From NCBI RefSeq assembly GCF_900573885.1, contig NZ_UPSE01000499.1, positions 1 through 64,000 on the forward strand: a stretch of 64,000 nucleotides of DNA. Direction: 5' to 3'. Every line of letters begins with the position of its first letter. The first letter of the stretch is position 1. The notes below the pieces were generated by a model. The model was not told the origin of the DNA, searched no databases, and saw nothing but the letters and a program-made list of their open reading frames with translations. The position numbers and the translations under genes were made by a program. This document shows, piece after piece, positions 7,064-15,862 of the stretch. The DNA comes from Pseudomonas viridiflava. Lineage in GTDB: Bacteria > Pseudomonadota > Gammaproteobacteria > Pseudomonadales > Pseudomonadaceae.

Positions 7064-8992
7064 ATGTCCTTTGCTTCCCTCGGTCTCTCCGAGGCTTTAG
7101 TCCGCGCCGTCGAGGCTGCTGGCTACACCGAGCCCACTCCAGTGCAACAGCGGGCCATTCCCGCCGTGTTGCAAGGTCGCGATCTGATGGTTGCCGCCCA
7201 GACGGGCACCGGTAAAACCGGTGGCTTCGCCTTGCCGATCCTCGAGCGCTTGTTCCCCAATGGGCACCCGGACCGCGAACATCGCCACGGCCCGAAACAG
7301 CCTCGCGTGCTGGTGCTGACGCCCACCCGAGAGCTGGCCGCGCAAGTGCACGACAGCTTCAAGCTGTATGCCCGCGATCTGAAATTCGTCTCCACCTGCA
7401 TTTTTGGCGGCGTTGGCATGAACCCGCAGGTGCAAGCCATGGCCCGAGGTGTGGACGTACTCGTCGCCTGCCCCGGCCGCTTGCTCGACCTGGCCAGCCA
7501 GGGCAGCGTCGACCTTTCTCACGTTGAGATTCTGGTGCTCGACGAAGCCGACCGCATGCTCGACATGGGCTTTATCCATGACGTGAAAAAGGTGCTGGCG
7601 CGCTTGCCGTCCAAGCGTCAGAACCTGCTGTTCTCGGCGACGTTCTCAAAAGACATCACCGACCTCGCCGGCAAATTGCTGCACAACCCCGAGCGCATCG
7701 AAGTGACGCCGCCGAACACCACGGTCGAGCGCATCGAGCAACGGGTGTTCCGCCTGCAGTCCAACCACAAGCGCGCCCTGCTCGCTCACCTGATCACCGC
7801 CGGCGCGTGGGAACAGGTACTGGTGTTCACCCGGACCAAGCACGGCGCCAACCGTCTGGCCGAATACCTCGACAAACACGGCCTGCCGGCTGTGGCGATT
7901 CACGGCAACAAAAGCCAGAACGCGCGCACCAAGGCACTGGCTGATTTCAAAGCCAACGCCGTACGTGTGCTGGTTGCCACCGATATCGCCGCGCGCGGTC
8001 TGGACATCGACCAATTGCCCCACGTGGTCAACTTCGAACTGCCCAACGTTGAAGAAGATTACGTGCACCGCATCGGCCGTACAGGCCGTGCCGGTCGCAG
8101 CGGTGAGGCCATTTCGCTGGTCGCGCCGGATGAAGAGAAATTGCTCAAAGGCATCGAGCGCATGACCAAGCAGAAAATCGCCGACGGCGACCTGATGGGC
8201 TTCGATGCCAGCACCGTGGAAGCGGAAAAACCGGAAGTGCGCGAGCGCCCTGAAGGCCAGAACCGTGGCCGTGGCGGCCCGCGTGACCCGAACAAACCGG
8301 GCGGTGGCGGCGGCGGTGATCGTCGTGGCAGCGGGCGTAAAGACAAAGGCAAGGACGGCAAAGACAAACCTGCCGCTCAGGGCCGCGACAAGCCGGCCAA
8401 CCAGGGCCGTCAGCAGCAGCCGCGCCAAGGTCAGCCACGCAGCAACGAGCCACGCCAGCCGCGCACCAGCAGTGCTGCAGCGGTGGTTCCGCCATTGCCA
8501 GCGGATCGCGCGCCGGACGAGTTTCTCGACGACGAAATCGATAACTTTGGTAACCGCGCTGACTACGTCAGCCCGAACCAGAACAATCGTCAGCAGAACC
8601 GTGGCCGCAAGCCGGCCGCTGCTGGTGCGGCGCCCAGTGCACCGCGCGCCGCCGGCCAACCTCCACGCGGCCAGTCGCCCCGTCCGCAGGGTCAGGGCAA
8701 ACCGCAAGGCCAACGCGCTGGTGCAGGTGCAGGCGCCAACGCTCAGGGCAAACGTCCGCAGCGCAGCGGCGGCCAGCCACGTCGCGACGATTCGCGCGCC
8801 CGCCCCGACGCCCTGCGTCAGGAACCGGCCGTTCGGGGTCCGCGTGAACCTCAGCACCAGCCGGTAATCGTGCACAAGGAGTCGAAAATCGACCGCACCT
8901 TGACGCCCGAGCAGCTGGAGCAACTGGACAAACTGCCGAGCCGCAGCCGTGGCGAGAAACCGGCATTGCTGACGCGTAATCGCGAGGGCTAA
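7064..8992 (+). CDS. rhlE: DEAD-box RNA helicase RhlE
   Basis: ATP-dependent RNA helicase. The Q motif lies near residues 22-30, motif I is QTGTGKT at 46-52, Ia is PTRELA, motif II is DEAD at 160-163, motif III is SAT at 191-193, and motif VI is HRIGRTGR at 335-342. After about residue 380 a long low-complexity tail runs to residue 642, rich in Gly, Arg, Gln, Pro and Lys. It is probably disordered and RNA-binding and makes the protein much longer than E. coli RhlE. It may act in ribosome assembly or RNA decay. The gene stands alone with a strong terminator behind it. Confidence 0.95.
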   Translation: MSFASLGLSEALVRAVEAAGYTEPTPVQQRAIPAVLQGRDLMVAAQTGTGKTGGFALPILERLFPNGHPDREHRHGPKQPRVLVLTPTRELAAQVHDSFKLYARDLKFVSTCIFGGVGMNPQVQAMARGVDVLVACPGRLLDLASQGSVDLSHVEILVLDEADRMLDMGFIHDVKKVLARLPSKRQNLLFSATFSKDITDLAGKLLHNPERIEVTPPNTTVERIEQRVFRLQSNHKRALLAHLITAGAWEQVLVFTRTKHGANRLAEYLDKHGLPAVAIHGNKSQNARTKALADFKANAVRVLVATDIAARGLDIDQLPHVVNFELPNVEEDYVHRIGRTGRAGRSGEAISLVAPDEEKLLKGIERMTKQKIADGDLMGFDASTVEAEKPEVRERPEGQNRGRGGPRDPNKPGGGGGGDRRGSGRKDKGKDGKDKPAAQGRDKPANQGRQQQPRQGQPRSNEPRQPRTSSAAAVVPPLPADRAPDEFLDDEIDNFGNRADYVSPNQNNRQQNRGRKPAAAGAAPSAPRAAGQPPRGQSPRPQGQGKPQGQRAGAGAGANAQGKRPQRSGGQPRRDDSRARPDALRQEPAVRGPREPQHQPVIVHKESKIDRTLTPEQLEQLDKLPSRSRGEKPALLTRNREG

Positions 8993-9010
8993 GCCTCAGC
9001 GGCTTGAACA

Positions 9011-9036
9011 AAAACACCGGCTAAGGCCGGTGTTTT
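9011..9036 (+). terminator. Intrinsic terminator after rhlE
   Basis: Stem AAAACACCGG (9011-9020) with CCGGTGTTTT (9027-9036), a 6-base loop, then TGTTTG. It lies 18 bases after the rhlE stop. The A-rich left arm lets it serve the opposite strand as well. Confidence 0.85.
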
Positions 9037-9058
9037 TGTTTGTGCGATTTGGCGCCTA

Positions 9059-9166
9059 GTAGGTTGGGTTGAGCGCAGCGAAGCCCAACAGCGTACCCGC
9101 GAAGACCGATACGCGCCGCCCCATGGGCGGCATGTTGGGCTTCGCCTTTGGCTCAGCCCAACCTAC
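9059..9166. repeat. TTGGGTTGAGC/GAAGCCCAA inverted repeat, copy 1
   Basis: The left arm (9059-9089) starts GTAGGTTGGGTTGAGC and ends GAAGCCCAAC. The right arm (9134-9166) is its near reverse complement, ending AACCTAC. The 44-base loop contains a GCCGCCCCATGGGCGGC-like palindrome. It is one of at least four members of the same family in this window. Confidence 0.8.
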
Positions 9167-9184
9167 GCCGGCGTTCTGCGTTAT

Positions 9185-9775
9185 TTACTTCTTTACACCT
9201 TCAAACGAAATCTGCAGTTCCAGCTCTTGGGATTTTGGGCCCAAGTCTTTCTGGATGTCGAAGTCTTTCAGCTTGATGGTGGTGGTGCCTTCGAAGCCTG
9301 CGCGGTAGCCGCCCCATGGGTCTTTGCCTTCGCCCAGGAAGGTTGCCTTGATCACAACCGGCTTGGTCACGCCGTGCAGGGTCAGATCGCCTGTGACGTC
9401 GGCTTTGCCTTCGCCAGTGGATTTAACCGAAGTGGACACGAACTTGGCTTCCGGGTATTTGGCCACGTCGAGGAAGTCGGCGGTGCGGATGTGCTTGTCG
9501 CGCTCGGCGTGGTTGGTGTCGACGCTGGTGGTTTTCAGGGTGACGTCGATTTTGCTGGCTTCCGGGTTCTTGGCATCAAAGCTGAACGAACCGTCCCAGT
9601 CTTTGAACGTGCCGTAGATGTAGCTGTAACCCAGGTGGCTGATCTTGAAGTCGATAAAGGCGTGCTGGCCTTTCTTGTCGATGGCGTAGTCGTCGGCCAT
9701 GGCATGACCCGCGCTGAGCATGGCGGCGCCCAGCGCCAGAGCGGCCACGGATTTCTTCAGGGTTGCGTTGAACAT
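9185..9775 (-). CDS. YceI family periplasmic protein
   Basis: A 196-residue protein with a clear signal peptide (residues 1-27, ending GHAMA). The mature part is a YceI-like lipocalin-type barrel with DYAIDKKGQHAFIDFKISHLGYS at its start and the family segment DLTLHGVTKPVVI. YceI proteins bind isoprenoid lipids. The gene is followed on the same strand by a cytochrome b561-like gene, and such pairing suggests a quinone-linked periplasmic redox function. The P. aeruginosa gene at the equivalent place is known as pasP, but protease activity is not visible from sequence. Confidence 0.9.
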   Translation of the reverse strand: MFNATLKKSVAALALGAAMLSAGHAMADDYAIDKKGQHAFIDFKISHLGYSYIYGTFKDWDGSFSFDAKNPEASKIDVTLKTTSVDTNHAERDKHIRTADFLDVAKYPEAKFVSTSVKSTGEGKADVTGDLTLHGVTKPVVIKATFLGEGKDPWGGYRAGFEGTTTIKLKDFDIQKDLGPKSQELELQISFEGVKK

Positions 9776-9805
9776 TGCGTAAGTCCTTCTAGTGCAGTGA
9801 GGGAG

Positions 9806-10360
9806 TTAGTCGGCGTTACGGCCAAACATACGGGTCAGGGTTACATCGTGATCAATAAAGTGGTGCTTTAAAGCTGCTAACGCGTGAACACCGGCAAAAA
9901 TTACCAGGGCCCACGCCAGATAGAAGTGCACCGCGCCGGCCACATCTTCCTGGTCAGGAATGCTGGTCAAGGTGGCGGGCACGGAGAACAAACCGAATAC
10001 CTCGATAGGTCGGCCATCGGCCGTGGAAATCAGGTAGCCGGCAATCAACACGGCAAACAGCAGCACGTACAAAGCGCCATGGCCGAGCTTGGCACCCAGG
10101 CGAGTAGCACGGCTGTAGCTGCTCAGGGTCGCCGGCGCCGGACTGACAAAGCGCCACAGCAGGCGCAGGATCATCAGGCCCAGCAAGGTCAGCCCGATGC
10201 TTTTGTGCAGCGCAGGGGCGGAATGGTTGTATGGGCTGTAGTAATCGAGCGTGACCATCCACAACCCCAAACCGAACAATCCGAATACCGCTAATGCGAT
10301 GCCCCAGTGCAGGACGATGCTGACCAGACCATAACGGGATGGGGAGTTGCGCAGTTGCAT
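9806..10360 (-). CDS. Cytochrome b561-like di-haem membrane protein
   Basis: A 184-residue protein with four predicted transmembrane helices. Candidate haem-ligand histidines are in LHWGIAL (helix 1), ALHKSIG (helix 2), LGHGALYVLL (helix 3) and VHALAALKHHF (helix 4), the spacing seen in the bacterial b561/YodB family. It should pass electrons between the quinone pool and a periplasmic partner, possibly via its YceI-family neighbour, whose gene lies directly downstream on the same strand. Confidence 0.9.
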   Translation of the reverse strand: MQLRNSPSRYGLVSIVLHWGIALAVFGLFGLGLWMVTLDYYSPYNHSAPALHKSIGLTLLGLMILRLLWRFVSPAPATLSSYSRATRLGAKLGHGALYVLLFAVLIAGYLISTADGRPIEVFGLFSVPATLTSIPDQEDVAGAVHFYLAWALVIFAGVHALAALKHHFIDHDVTLTRMFGRNAD

Positions 10361-10487
10361 AGAAGGGTTTCCCTAAAAAAGCAGTGGGCTAAGACTAGCC
10401 GTTAATCTATCGAGTTAAAGCGAAAAATTCTGCTTTGAAATATCGGGAAATACGATGGGTCAGCGCGTGCCAGACGCGGTGATCGCC

Positions 10488-10526
10488 CGCCGCCGAACAC
10501 CGCTGAAGCAGCGGTGTTCGGCGGCG
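10488..10526. repeat. Perfect 17-bp hairpin without a T tract
   Basis: CGCCGCCGAACACCGCT (10488-10504) pairs perfectly with 10510-10526 around a 5-base loop. It lies just past the 3' end of the minus-strand epimerase gene, so it probably stabilises or ends that transcript, but there is no T run for a standard intrinsic terminator. Confidence 0.6.
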
Positions 10527-10544
10527 TCGCAGCGAAGAACGGCG

Positions 10545-11495
10545 CTAGCCGTTACGTGCCTGGAGAAAAGCCAGAAAGGCTTCGCGGGTGGTGTAGCGCG
10601 GCTGGTAGCCGAATTCTTCTTTGAGGCGACGGTTGCTGAGCACCGGGCGATAGCGCAGAAAGTCGAGCTGCTCGGGGCCGTACTGGCTCAGCCCAAGGGG
10701 TTTGAGAATGCGCAACGCGCCGCTGATCAGGCCCGCTGGCAACGGCCGGTAGGGCTTGCCGAGCAACTGGGCGATTTCCTGCAAACTCAGGGCGCCATCC
10801 CCCGCCAGATTGAAAATGCCCTGCGCTCCCTTCTCCAACCCCTGGCGAATGATGTTGACGACATCCTGATCCCAGATAAAAACGAAACGGCTGTCGCTGC
10901 CCTTGATGCCCAGCACCGCGCGCTTGCTGAACATGTCGGTGATCTGGTTATTCACGCGCTTGCCCAGAATCGTGCCCGGGCGCAGCACCAGCTGTTTCAG
11001 CTGCGGATGATGCCGGCGGGTGTTAGCCAGCAGCAGCTCCACTTCCCGTTTGTGTTTGGCGTAGGCGAAGTGCGCATGGCCGCGCAGCGGATCGTCTTCA
11101 TCGATCCACTCGGCGTTCTCGGGGAAATAGCCATACGCGGCGCCGGAGCTGGTCACGATGAGTTGCTGCACGTTATTGGCCAGTGCTGCTTCGACAACCG
11201 AACGTGTACCGCCCACGTCGATGGCGTGCAGTTGCGCGTCGCTCATGCCCCGTGGCGGCGTCACAACCGACGCCAGGTGCACGATGGCCTCGGGCTTCCA
11301 GGCGGTCACGCATTCGTGCACTTGATTGGCCTGGCTGATGTCGAGCAGCACCGGCTCCACATTCATCTTCAAACCCTGGACAGTTTGCGAGCGTATGTCA
11401 GCGGCGATCAGCGTCCACTTCGGATGCTGGGTGGCCAGATCGTTAAGCACTTGCTGGCCGATAAAACCCGCCGCACCGGTAATCAGGACGCGCAT
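10545..11495 (-). CDS. NAD-dependent epimerase/dehydratase family protein
   Basis: A 316-residue extended short-chain dehydrogenase. The Rossmann motif GAAGFIG is near the N-terminus, the TSSGAAYGY segment gives the catalytic Ser, and YAKHK gives the YxxxK pair. The C-terminal region is of the substrate-binding epimerase type. The sugar or other substrate cannot be named. The start overlaps the end of the upstream transporter gene by 13 bases, so the two are translationally linked. Confidence 0.9.
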   Translation of the reverse strand: MRVLITGAAGFIGQQVLNDLATQHPKWTLIAADIRSQTVQGLKMNVEPVLLDISQANQVHECVTAWKPEAIVHLASVVTPPRGMSDAQLHAIDVGGTRSVVEAALANNVQQLIVTSSGAAYGYFPENAEWIDEDDPLRGHAHFAYAKHKREVELLLANTRRHHPQLKQLVLRPGTILGKRVNNQITDMFSKRAVLGIKGSDSRFVFIWDQDVVNIIRQGLEKGAQGIFNLAGDGALSLQEIAQLLGKPYRPLPAGLISGALRILKPLGLSQYGPEQLDFLRYRPVLSNRRLKEEFGYQPRYTTREAFLAFLQARNG

Positions 11496-12409
11496 GTCAG
11501 CGACTCCTTGTCACGACCGACATCCGCCAATGGCCGGTTGCGCCAGAACAGCACCAGCAGCAGCCCGCTCACCAGATGCCAGGTGCCCCATAGCGCCGCA
11601 ACCAATGCCATGTTCGCCTCGCCACCAAACTGGGAAAAGATCAGCCCCAGCGCCAGCCCGGAGTTGTGCATGGAAATCTCGATAACCATGGCGCGCAGAT
11701 TGGCGCCACGCTGGCGCGCCAGCTTGGCCATCAGCCAGCCAAGCACAATGGCGCTGGCGTTGTGCAGTACCACCAGAATAAACACCAGCCCGAGGGATGC
11801 GGTGAACATCTTCCAGTTGCCGGCCAGCGCTCCGATCACAAAAAGCGCAAACGCCAACAGCGCAAAACGCTTGAACCACGGCATGATCCGCTCGGCCACG
11901 TGCGGCCACAGATTGCCCACCAGCATCCCGAGCGCCAGCGGCAAACCGAGCAGCCAGAGCAAATTGAGGATGATGCTCATCTGATCCACCTGCAGGCTGC
12001 TCAGGCGCTCGGCCAGATACGCCGATGCCTCGGGGTTGCAGGCGCTGGTGAGGGCAAAGTTGAGCGGTAGCAGCACCAGCGCCAACAGGCTGGAAAGCGC
12101 CGTCATGCTCATCGATAGCGCCGTATTGCCGCGCGCCAGGTGAGTCATCACGTTGGAAAGGTTGCCGCCGGGGCAGCAGGCCACCAGGAGCAAACCGAGT
12201 TCCAGACCCGGATGCAGGTCGACCAGCAAGGTCACCACTAACGTCAGCCAGGGCAGTAGCAGGCATTGCCCCAGCATGCCGGCAAGCACCGGCTGCGGGT
12301 GCCGCACGATGGCGCGGAACTGCGCCAGGCGCAGCTCCAGCGATACGCCGAAAATCAGCGCCGCCAGCACCAGGCCGAGAATGAGTTGGGAACTCGCGTC
12401 GTAATTCAT
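11483..12409 (-). CDS. Bile acid:sodium symporter (BASS) family transporter
   Basis: A 308-residue inner-membrane protein with about nine or ten hydrophobic helices. Conserved segments include CCPGGNLSNVMTHLARGNTALS, which matches the family substrate/sodium site, and EISMHNSGLALGL. Bacterial BASS proteins move organic anions with sodium, and the substrate here is unknown. The start MNYDASSQ was preferred over a frame 147 bases longer, because the extra residues are Cys/Arg-rich and unlike the family. Confidence 0.88.
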   Translation of the reverse strand: MNYDASSQLILGLVLAALIFGVSLELRLAQFRAIVRHPQPVLAGMLGQCLLLPWLTLVVTLLVDLHPGLELGLLLVACCPGGNLSNVMTHLARGNTALSMSMTALSSLLALVLLPLNFALTSACNPEASAYLAERLSSLQVDQMSIILNLLWLLGLPLALGMLVGNLWPHVAERIMPWFKRFALLAFALFVIGALAGNWKMFTASLGLVFILVVLHNASAIVLGWLMAKLARQRGANLRAMVIEISMHNSGLALGLIFSQFGGEANMALVAALWGTWHLVSGLLLVLFWRNRPLADVGRDKESLTCAS

Positions 12410-12638
12410 GAACCGGCCTTTTATTTTTGTTTGAGCCCGCAGCACTGTACGGGCGCAAACGGGCTGGCAACAGTGGCAAGCCCGGCCAGCGGCTGTGGCG
12501 ATTTGCGCCATGGGCGGCGGCGAACAAACAAGCGCAACGTAATCCTGCCGCCGCACTCCTACTTAAAGCGCCACCATGGACCCCTGCTTTGTCCGCCCGT
12601 ATTCTGCGCACCACTTTATTTAGCTGCCGACTGCCACC

Positions 12639-13655
12639 GTGATGCTCATCTGGAAAACCCGCGCACTTGCACTTATCGCCCTGCTGCAACGCTACCCGGG
12701 CGTCGTGGCGGCGTTCGGTTTTGTCTCGGGTGTGCTCAGCTTCATGCTGGTTGATCGCCAGGCGCGGCTGGCCACACCGATTGCGGTCATGCTACTGATC
12801 AGCTGGCTGTGGCTGACGCTGGAAAGCGTCTTCACCCGCGTGTTTGCCCGGCTGTTCGGGCGCGAACTACCGCAGCCGCTGGTGCGCTACCTGACGCAGA
12901 TGATCCACCAGGAAAGTCTGTTTTTCGTTCTGCCGTTTTTCATCATCACCACCACCTGGAACAGCGGCCAGTTGATGTTCACCGGGCTCCTTGCCTGTGC
13001 CGGCCTGGTCAGCATCATCGACCCCATCTACAACAAATGGCTGGCCCCGCGCCGCTGGCTGTACCTGGCGATGCACACACTGACCCTGTTCGCCGCGCTG
13101 CTCACCGCCCTGCCGATCATCCTTCACCTGACCACCGCGCAGAGCTACAAGCTGGCCCTGGGCATTGCCGTGGCGCTGTCGTTTCCCAGCTTGCTGGTGA
13201 CCTTCCCCATCCAACGCTGGTGGCGAGGACTGGCCTTGATCGGCCTGACACTGGCGCTCGGCGGCGCCGGCTGGATGCTGCGTTCCTGGGTGCCCCCGGC
13301 AACGCTATGGCTCACTGAAGTGGCGGTGACCACCGAACTCGACGACTTCAACCGCTCCCCCGGCGAAAGCCTGAGCACCATGACGGCCAGCGACCTGCGC
13401 ACCAAAGGGCTGTACGCCTACACCGCCATCAACGCCCCGCGCGGCCTGGCCGAGCGCATTTACCACGTGTGGCGCCACGACGGCAAAGAAATGGACCGCA
13501 TTGCTCTGGACATCAGTGGCGGCCGTAAAAAAGGGTACCGGTCGTGGACGCACAAACAGAACTTCCCCGAGGACGTGGCCGGGGATTGGGAAGTGCGGGT
13601 GCTGACTGAGGATGGGCAGGTGATTGGGGTGTTGAGGTTTGAGGTGACGCCGTAG
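12639..13655 (+). CDS. DUF5924/DUF2914 domain membrane protein
   Basis: A 338-residue protein. Residues 1 to about 225 hold several transmembrane helices (DUF5924-type). Residues about 228-338 form a DUF2914-like soluble domain, recognised by LTEVAVTTELDDFNRS, VWRHDGKEMDRIALDI and GDWEVRVLTEDGQVIGVLRFEV. The soluble part probably faces the periplasm. Function is not known. The stop codon runs straight into a (GGGTT)5 pentanucleotide array. Confidence 0.8.
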   Translation: MMLIWKTRALALIALLQRYPGVVAAFGFVSGVLSFMLVDRQARLATPIAVMLLISWLWLTLESVFTRVFARLFGRELPQPLVRYLTQMIHQESLFFVLPFFIITTTWNSGQLMFTGLLACAGLVSIIDPIYNKWLAPRRWLYLAMHTLTLFAALLTALPIILHLTTAQSYKLALGIAVALSFPSLLVTFPIQRWWRGLALIGLTLALGGAGWMLRSWVPPATLWLTEVAVTTELDDFNRSPGESLSTMTASDLRTKGLYAYTAINAPRGLAERIYHVWRHDGKEMDRIALDISGGRKKGYRSWTHKQNFPEDVAGDWEVRVLTEDGQVIGVLRFEVTP

Positions 13656-13680
13656 GGTTGGGTTGGGTTGGGTTGGGTTG
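13655..13680 (+). repeat. GGGTT pentanucleotide tandem array
   Basis: Five consecutive GGGTT units plus one extra base start at the last base of the preceding stop codon. It is a simple-sequence tract that could vary in copy number. It may have grown from the TTGGGTTG core of the dispersed repeat family. Confidence 0.8.
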
Positions 13681-13712
13681 TTTTCTGCGCGATGGCACTT
13701 CGATTCAATACT

Positions 13713-13787
13713 CTGGATTCCCGCCTTCGCGGGAATGACGGAGGTTTCACAAGGGTCACCGTCATTCCCGCGAAGGCGGGAATCCAG
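13713..13787. repeat. ATTCCCG...CGGGAAT palindromic element (MITE-like)
   Basis: Two 29-base arms (13713-13741 and 13759-13787) are perfect reverse complements, starting CTGGATTCCCGCC. Each arm itself contains the palindrome ATTCCCG-CCTTCG-CGGGAAT. The total of about 75 bases with flanking partial pairing resembles dRS3/MITE-type units known in several proteobacteria. It lies 86 bases before a solo GIY-YIG gene. Confidence 0.85.
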
Positions 13788-13872
13788 AATCTTCCGGCGG
13801 ACAAAGCGACCCGGCCGATTTTCCCATCGAAGCCTGGCGATAACCTGAGCCCCCCTCAAAGCAAGGCATTCC

Positions 13873-14166
13873 ATGGAACGGATTCCGACCGTCTACATTC
13901 TCGCCAGTCACAAAAACGGCACCCTTTACACGGGCGTGACGTCCAACCTGGTCCAGCGCATCTGGCAGCATAGAACCGACGCCGCGCCCGGATTCAGCCA
14001 GACCTATGGCGTTCACACCTTGGTGTACTTCGAGGTGCACGAAGACATGCTCAACGCCATCACCCGCGAGAAACAACTCAAAGGATGGCGACGCCAATGG
14101 AAAATCAACCTCATCGAAACCACCAACCCAACCTGGTCCGATCTCTGGCCTGCCCTGGTCTGTTAA
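13873..14166 (+). CDS. Solo GIY-YIG domain nuclease-like protein
   Basis: A 97-residue protein that is essentially one GIY-YIG domain. The motif pair appears as VYIL ... LYTGVT near residues 7-22, followed by the conserved Arg in LVQRIWQHR and the catalytic-type Glu in AITREKQLKGW. It belongs to the UPF0213/YhbQ-like group, whose natural substrate is not settled. It is convergent with the chemoreceptor gene, with three bases between stops, and sits beside a palindromic repeat. Confidence 0.88.
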   Translation: MERIPTVYILASHKNGTLYTGVTSNLVQRIWQHRTDAAPGFSQTYGVHTLVYFEVHEDMLNAITREKQLKGWRRQWKINLIETTNPTWSDLWPALVC

Positions 14167-14169
14167 CCG

Positions 14170-15780
14170 CTATAAGCGAAACCGCTGCACCATCCCATTC
14201 AAGTCGCTCGCCAGCTTGGCCAACTGATCACTCGCCACCGAAGTCTGATGCGCGCCCGTGGCGTTCTGCTCGGCAATATCGCGGATGGCCACCAGATTAC
14301 GGTCTACTTCCCGCGCAACGCTGGCTTGTTCTTCCGCCGCGCTGGCGATCACCAGGTTCATGTCGTTGATCTGGTTCACCCGCTCGGCAATCAGCTCCAG
14401 CGCACTGTCGGCCTGACTGGCCATGATCTGGCTGCGGCTGGCGTATTCGCTGCTCTGTTCCATGGCGCTCACCGATTGCTGACTGGCGCTCTGAATGGCG
14501 CTGATCATTCGTTCGATTTCCTGAGTGCTGGTTTGCGTGCGTTGCGCCAGTGCCCGCACTTCGTCGGCAACCACGGCGAAGCCCCTGCCTTGATCCCCCG
14601 CCCGCGCCGCCTCGATGGCGGCGTTCAGGGCGAGCAGGTTGGTCTGTTCGGCGATGGTGCGGATCACTTCCAGCACGCGGCCAATGGCAATGGCTTCGTC
14701 AGCCAGCGTGGCGATGGTGGTGGAGGTGATGGTCAAGCGCTCGGTAAGCTGCTCAATGGTGTTGCGCGTGCTGCTTACCTGCTCTCGACCGGCCTGGGCC
14801 GTTTCCTGGGCTTCACGTGACGTGTCGGAGGTGTGGTTGGCGTTACGTGCCACTTCATCGACGGCAGCTGACATTTCGGTGACAGCCGTGGCGGCCATTT
14901 GAATTTCATCGTTCTGTCGGGTGATACCCCGCGAGGAGTCGTCCGTGACCGCATGCAACTGTTCAGCGGCCGAGGCGAGCTGAGTGGCAGAGCTCTGAAT
15001 GTTCAGCAGCGTTTCGCGCAGGGTGCCTTGCATGCCGCCCAGTGAGCGCTGCACCTGGGTGACTTCGTCGGCGCCGTCAGCGGGAACGGGTTGGCTGAGG
15101 TCTCCGGACGCAATGCGCTCGGCCGACGCGGCAAGAATGGCCAACGGCCGGGTGATGCTGCGGCTCAGCAGCACCGCTGCAATCACAGTAAAAATCACAC
15201 TGGCCAGCAGGATGAGGCTGAAGGTCACGGTGGCGTTATTGGCGCTGACTTCCGCTCGCGCGCCAGCTTCGGCCGCGCCGCGATTGTTGAGGGCAATCAG
15301 CGCATCGAGGGAAGCGATCAGCGCGTCAAAAGCTTGTTCCGATTGGGCTGCAACCGCCGGGGTTACGCCACCATCGGCCATGTCTGCCAGCACCGCATCA
15401 AGGGCCTTCTCGTAGACATCGCTCTTGGCTTCATAGTCGCCGAACAAACGCCGGTCTTCGTCGAGAATAATTGTTCCCGCATACGCTTTGTCGTAGCCGT
15501 GCACGCGGTCGGTGATGGTGCGGATTTCCGCGCTCAATGCGGGCAGTTCAGCAGGCTGGGCGATGATTTCGTTTTCATCCAGCCGCATCGCCTGGCGGTC
15601 GGATTTGATCTTGGCCATCAGGTCCAGGCCACTCATCCAGATGTCTTTCACTTCCACCAGATCGTCGCGCAGGCTCGATAATTCGCTCAACGCCACGCCG
15701 CCCGTGACCAACAGGCAGAGCGTCAACACGCCAAAACCGATGAAATTACGCAGACCCACACTGACTGAACGTAGAGACAT
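14170..15780 (-). CDS. Methyl-accepting chemotaxis protein
   Basis: A 536-residue receptor. A transmembrane helix near residues 10-30 is followed by a periplasmic four-helix-type domain (about 30-185), a second transmembrane helix (about 187-207), HAMP, and the cytoplasmic signalling domain with the hairpin tip RTIAEQTNLLALNAAIEAARAG region and VVADEVRALAQR. The ligand is unknown. The start MSLRSVSV was chosen because a GGAG site lies 8 bases upstream; an in-frame ATG 12 bases earlier overlaps that site. No chemotaxis operon adjoins it, so it probably feeds arrays encoded elsewhere. Confidence 0.93.
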   Translation of the reverse strand: MSLRSVSVGLRNFIGFGVLTLCLLVTGGVALSELSSLRDDLVEVKDIWMSGLDLMAKIKSDRQAMRLDENEIIAQPAELPALSAEIRTITDRVHGYDKAYAGTIILDEDRRLFGDYEAKSDVYEKALDAVLADMADGGVTPAVAAQSEQAFDALIASLDALIALNNRGAAEAGARAEVSANNATVTFSLILLASVIFTVIAAVLLSRSITRPLAILAASAERIASGDLSQPVPADGADEVTQVQRSLGGMQGTLRETLLNIQSSATQLASAAEQLHAVTDDSSRGITRQNDEIQMAATAVTEMSAAVDEVARNANHTSDTSREAQETAQAGREQVSSTRNTIEQLTERLTITSTTIATLADEAIAIGRVLEVIRTIAEQTNLLALNAAIEAARAGDQGRGFAVVADEVRALAQRTQTSTQEIERMISAIQSASQQSVSAMEQSSEYASRSQIMASQADSALELIAERVNQINDMNLVIASAAEEQASVAREVDRNLVAIRDIAEQNATGAHQTSVASDQLAKLASDLNGMVQRFRL

Positions 15781-15862
15781 AACCCACTCCAAACCGTGAT
15801 CGCGGTTCGATGAGTTTAGTCAGGGCTCCCTCGACTGCATGGCGACTCGTCGCGTCGCGCGC

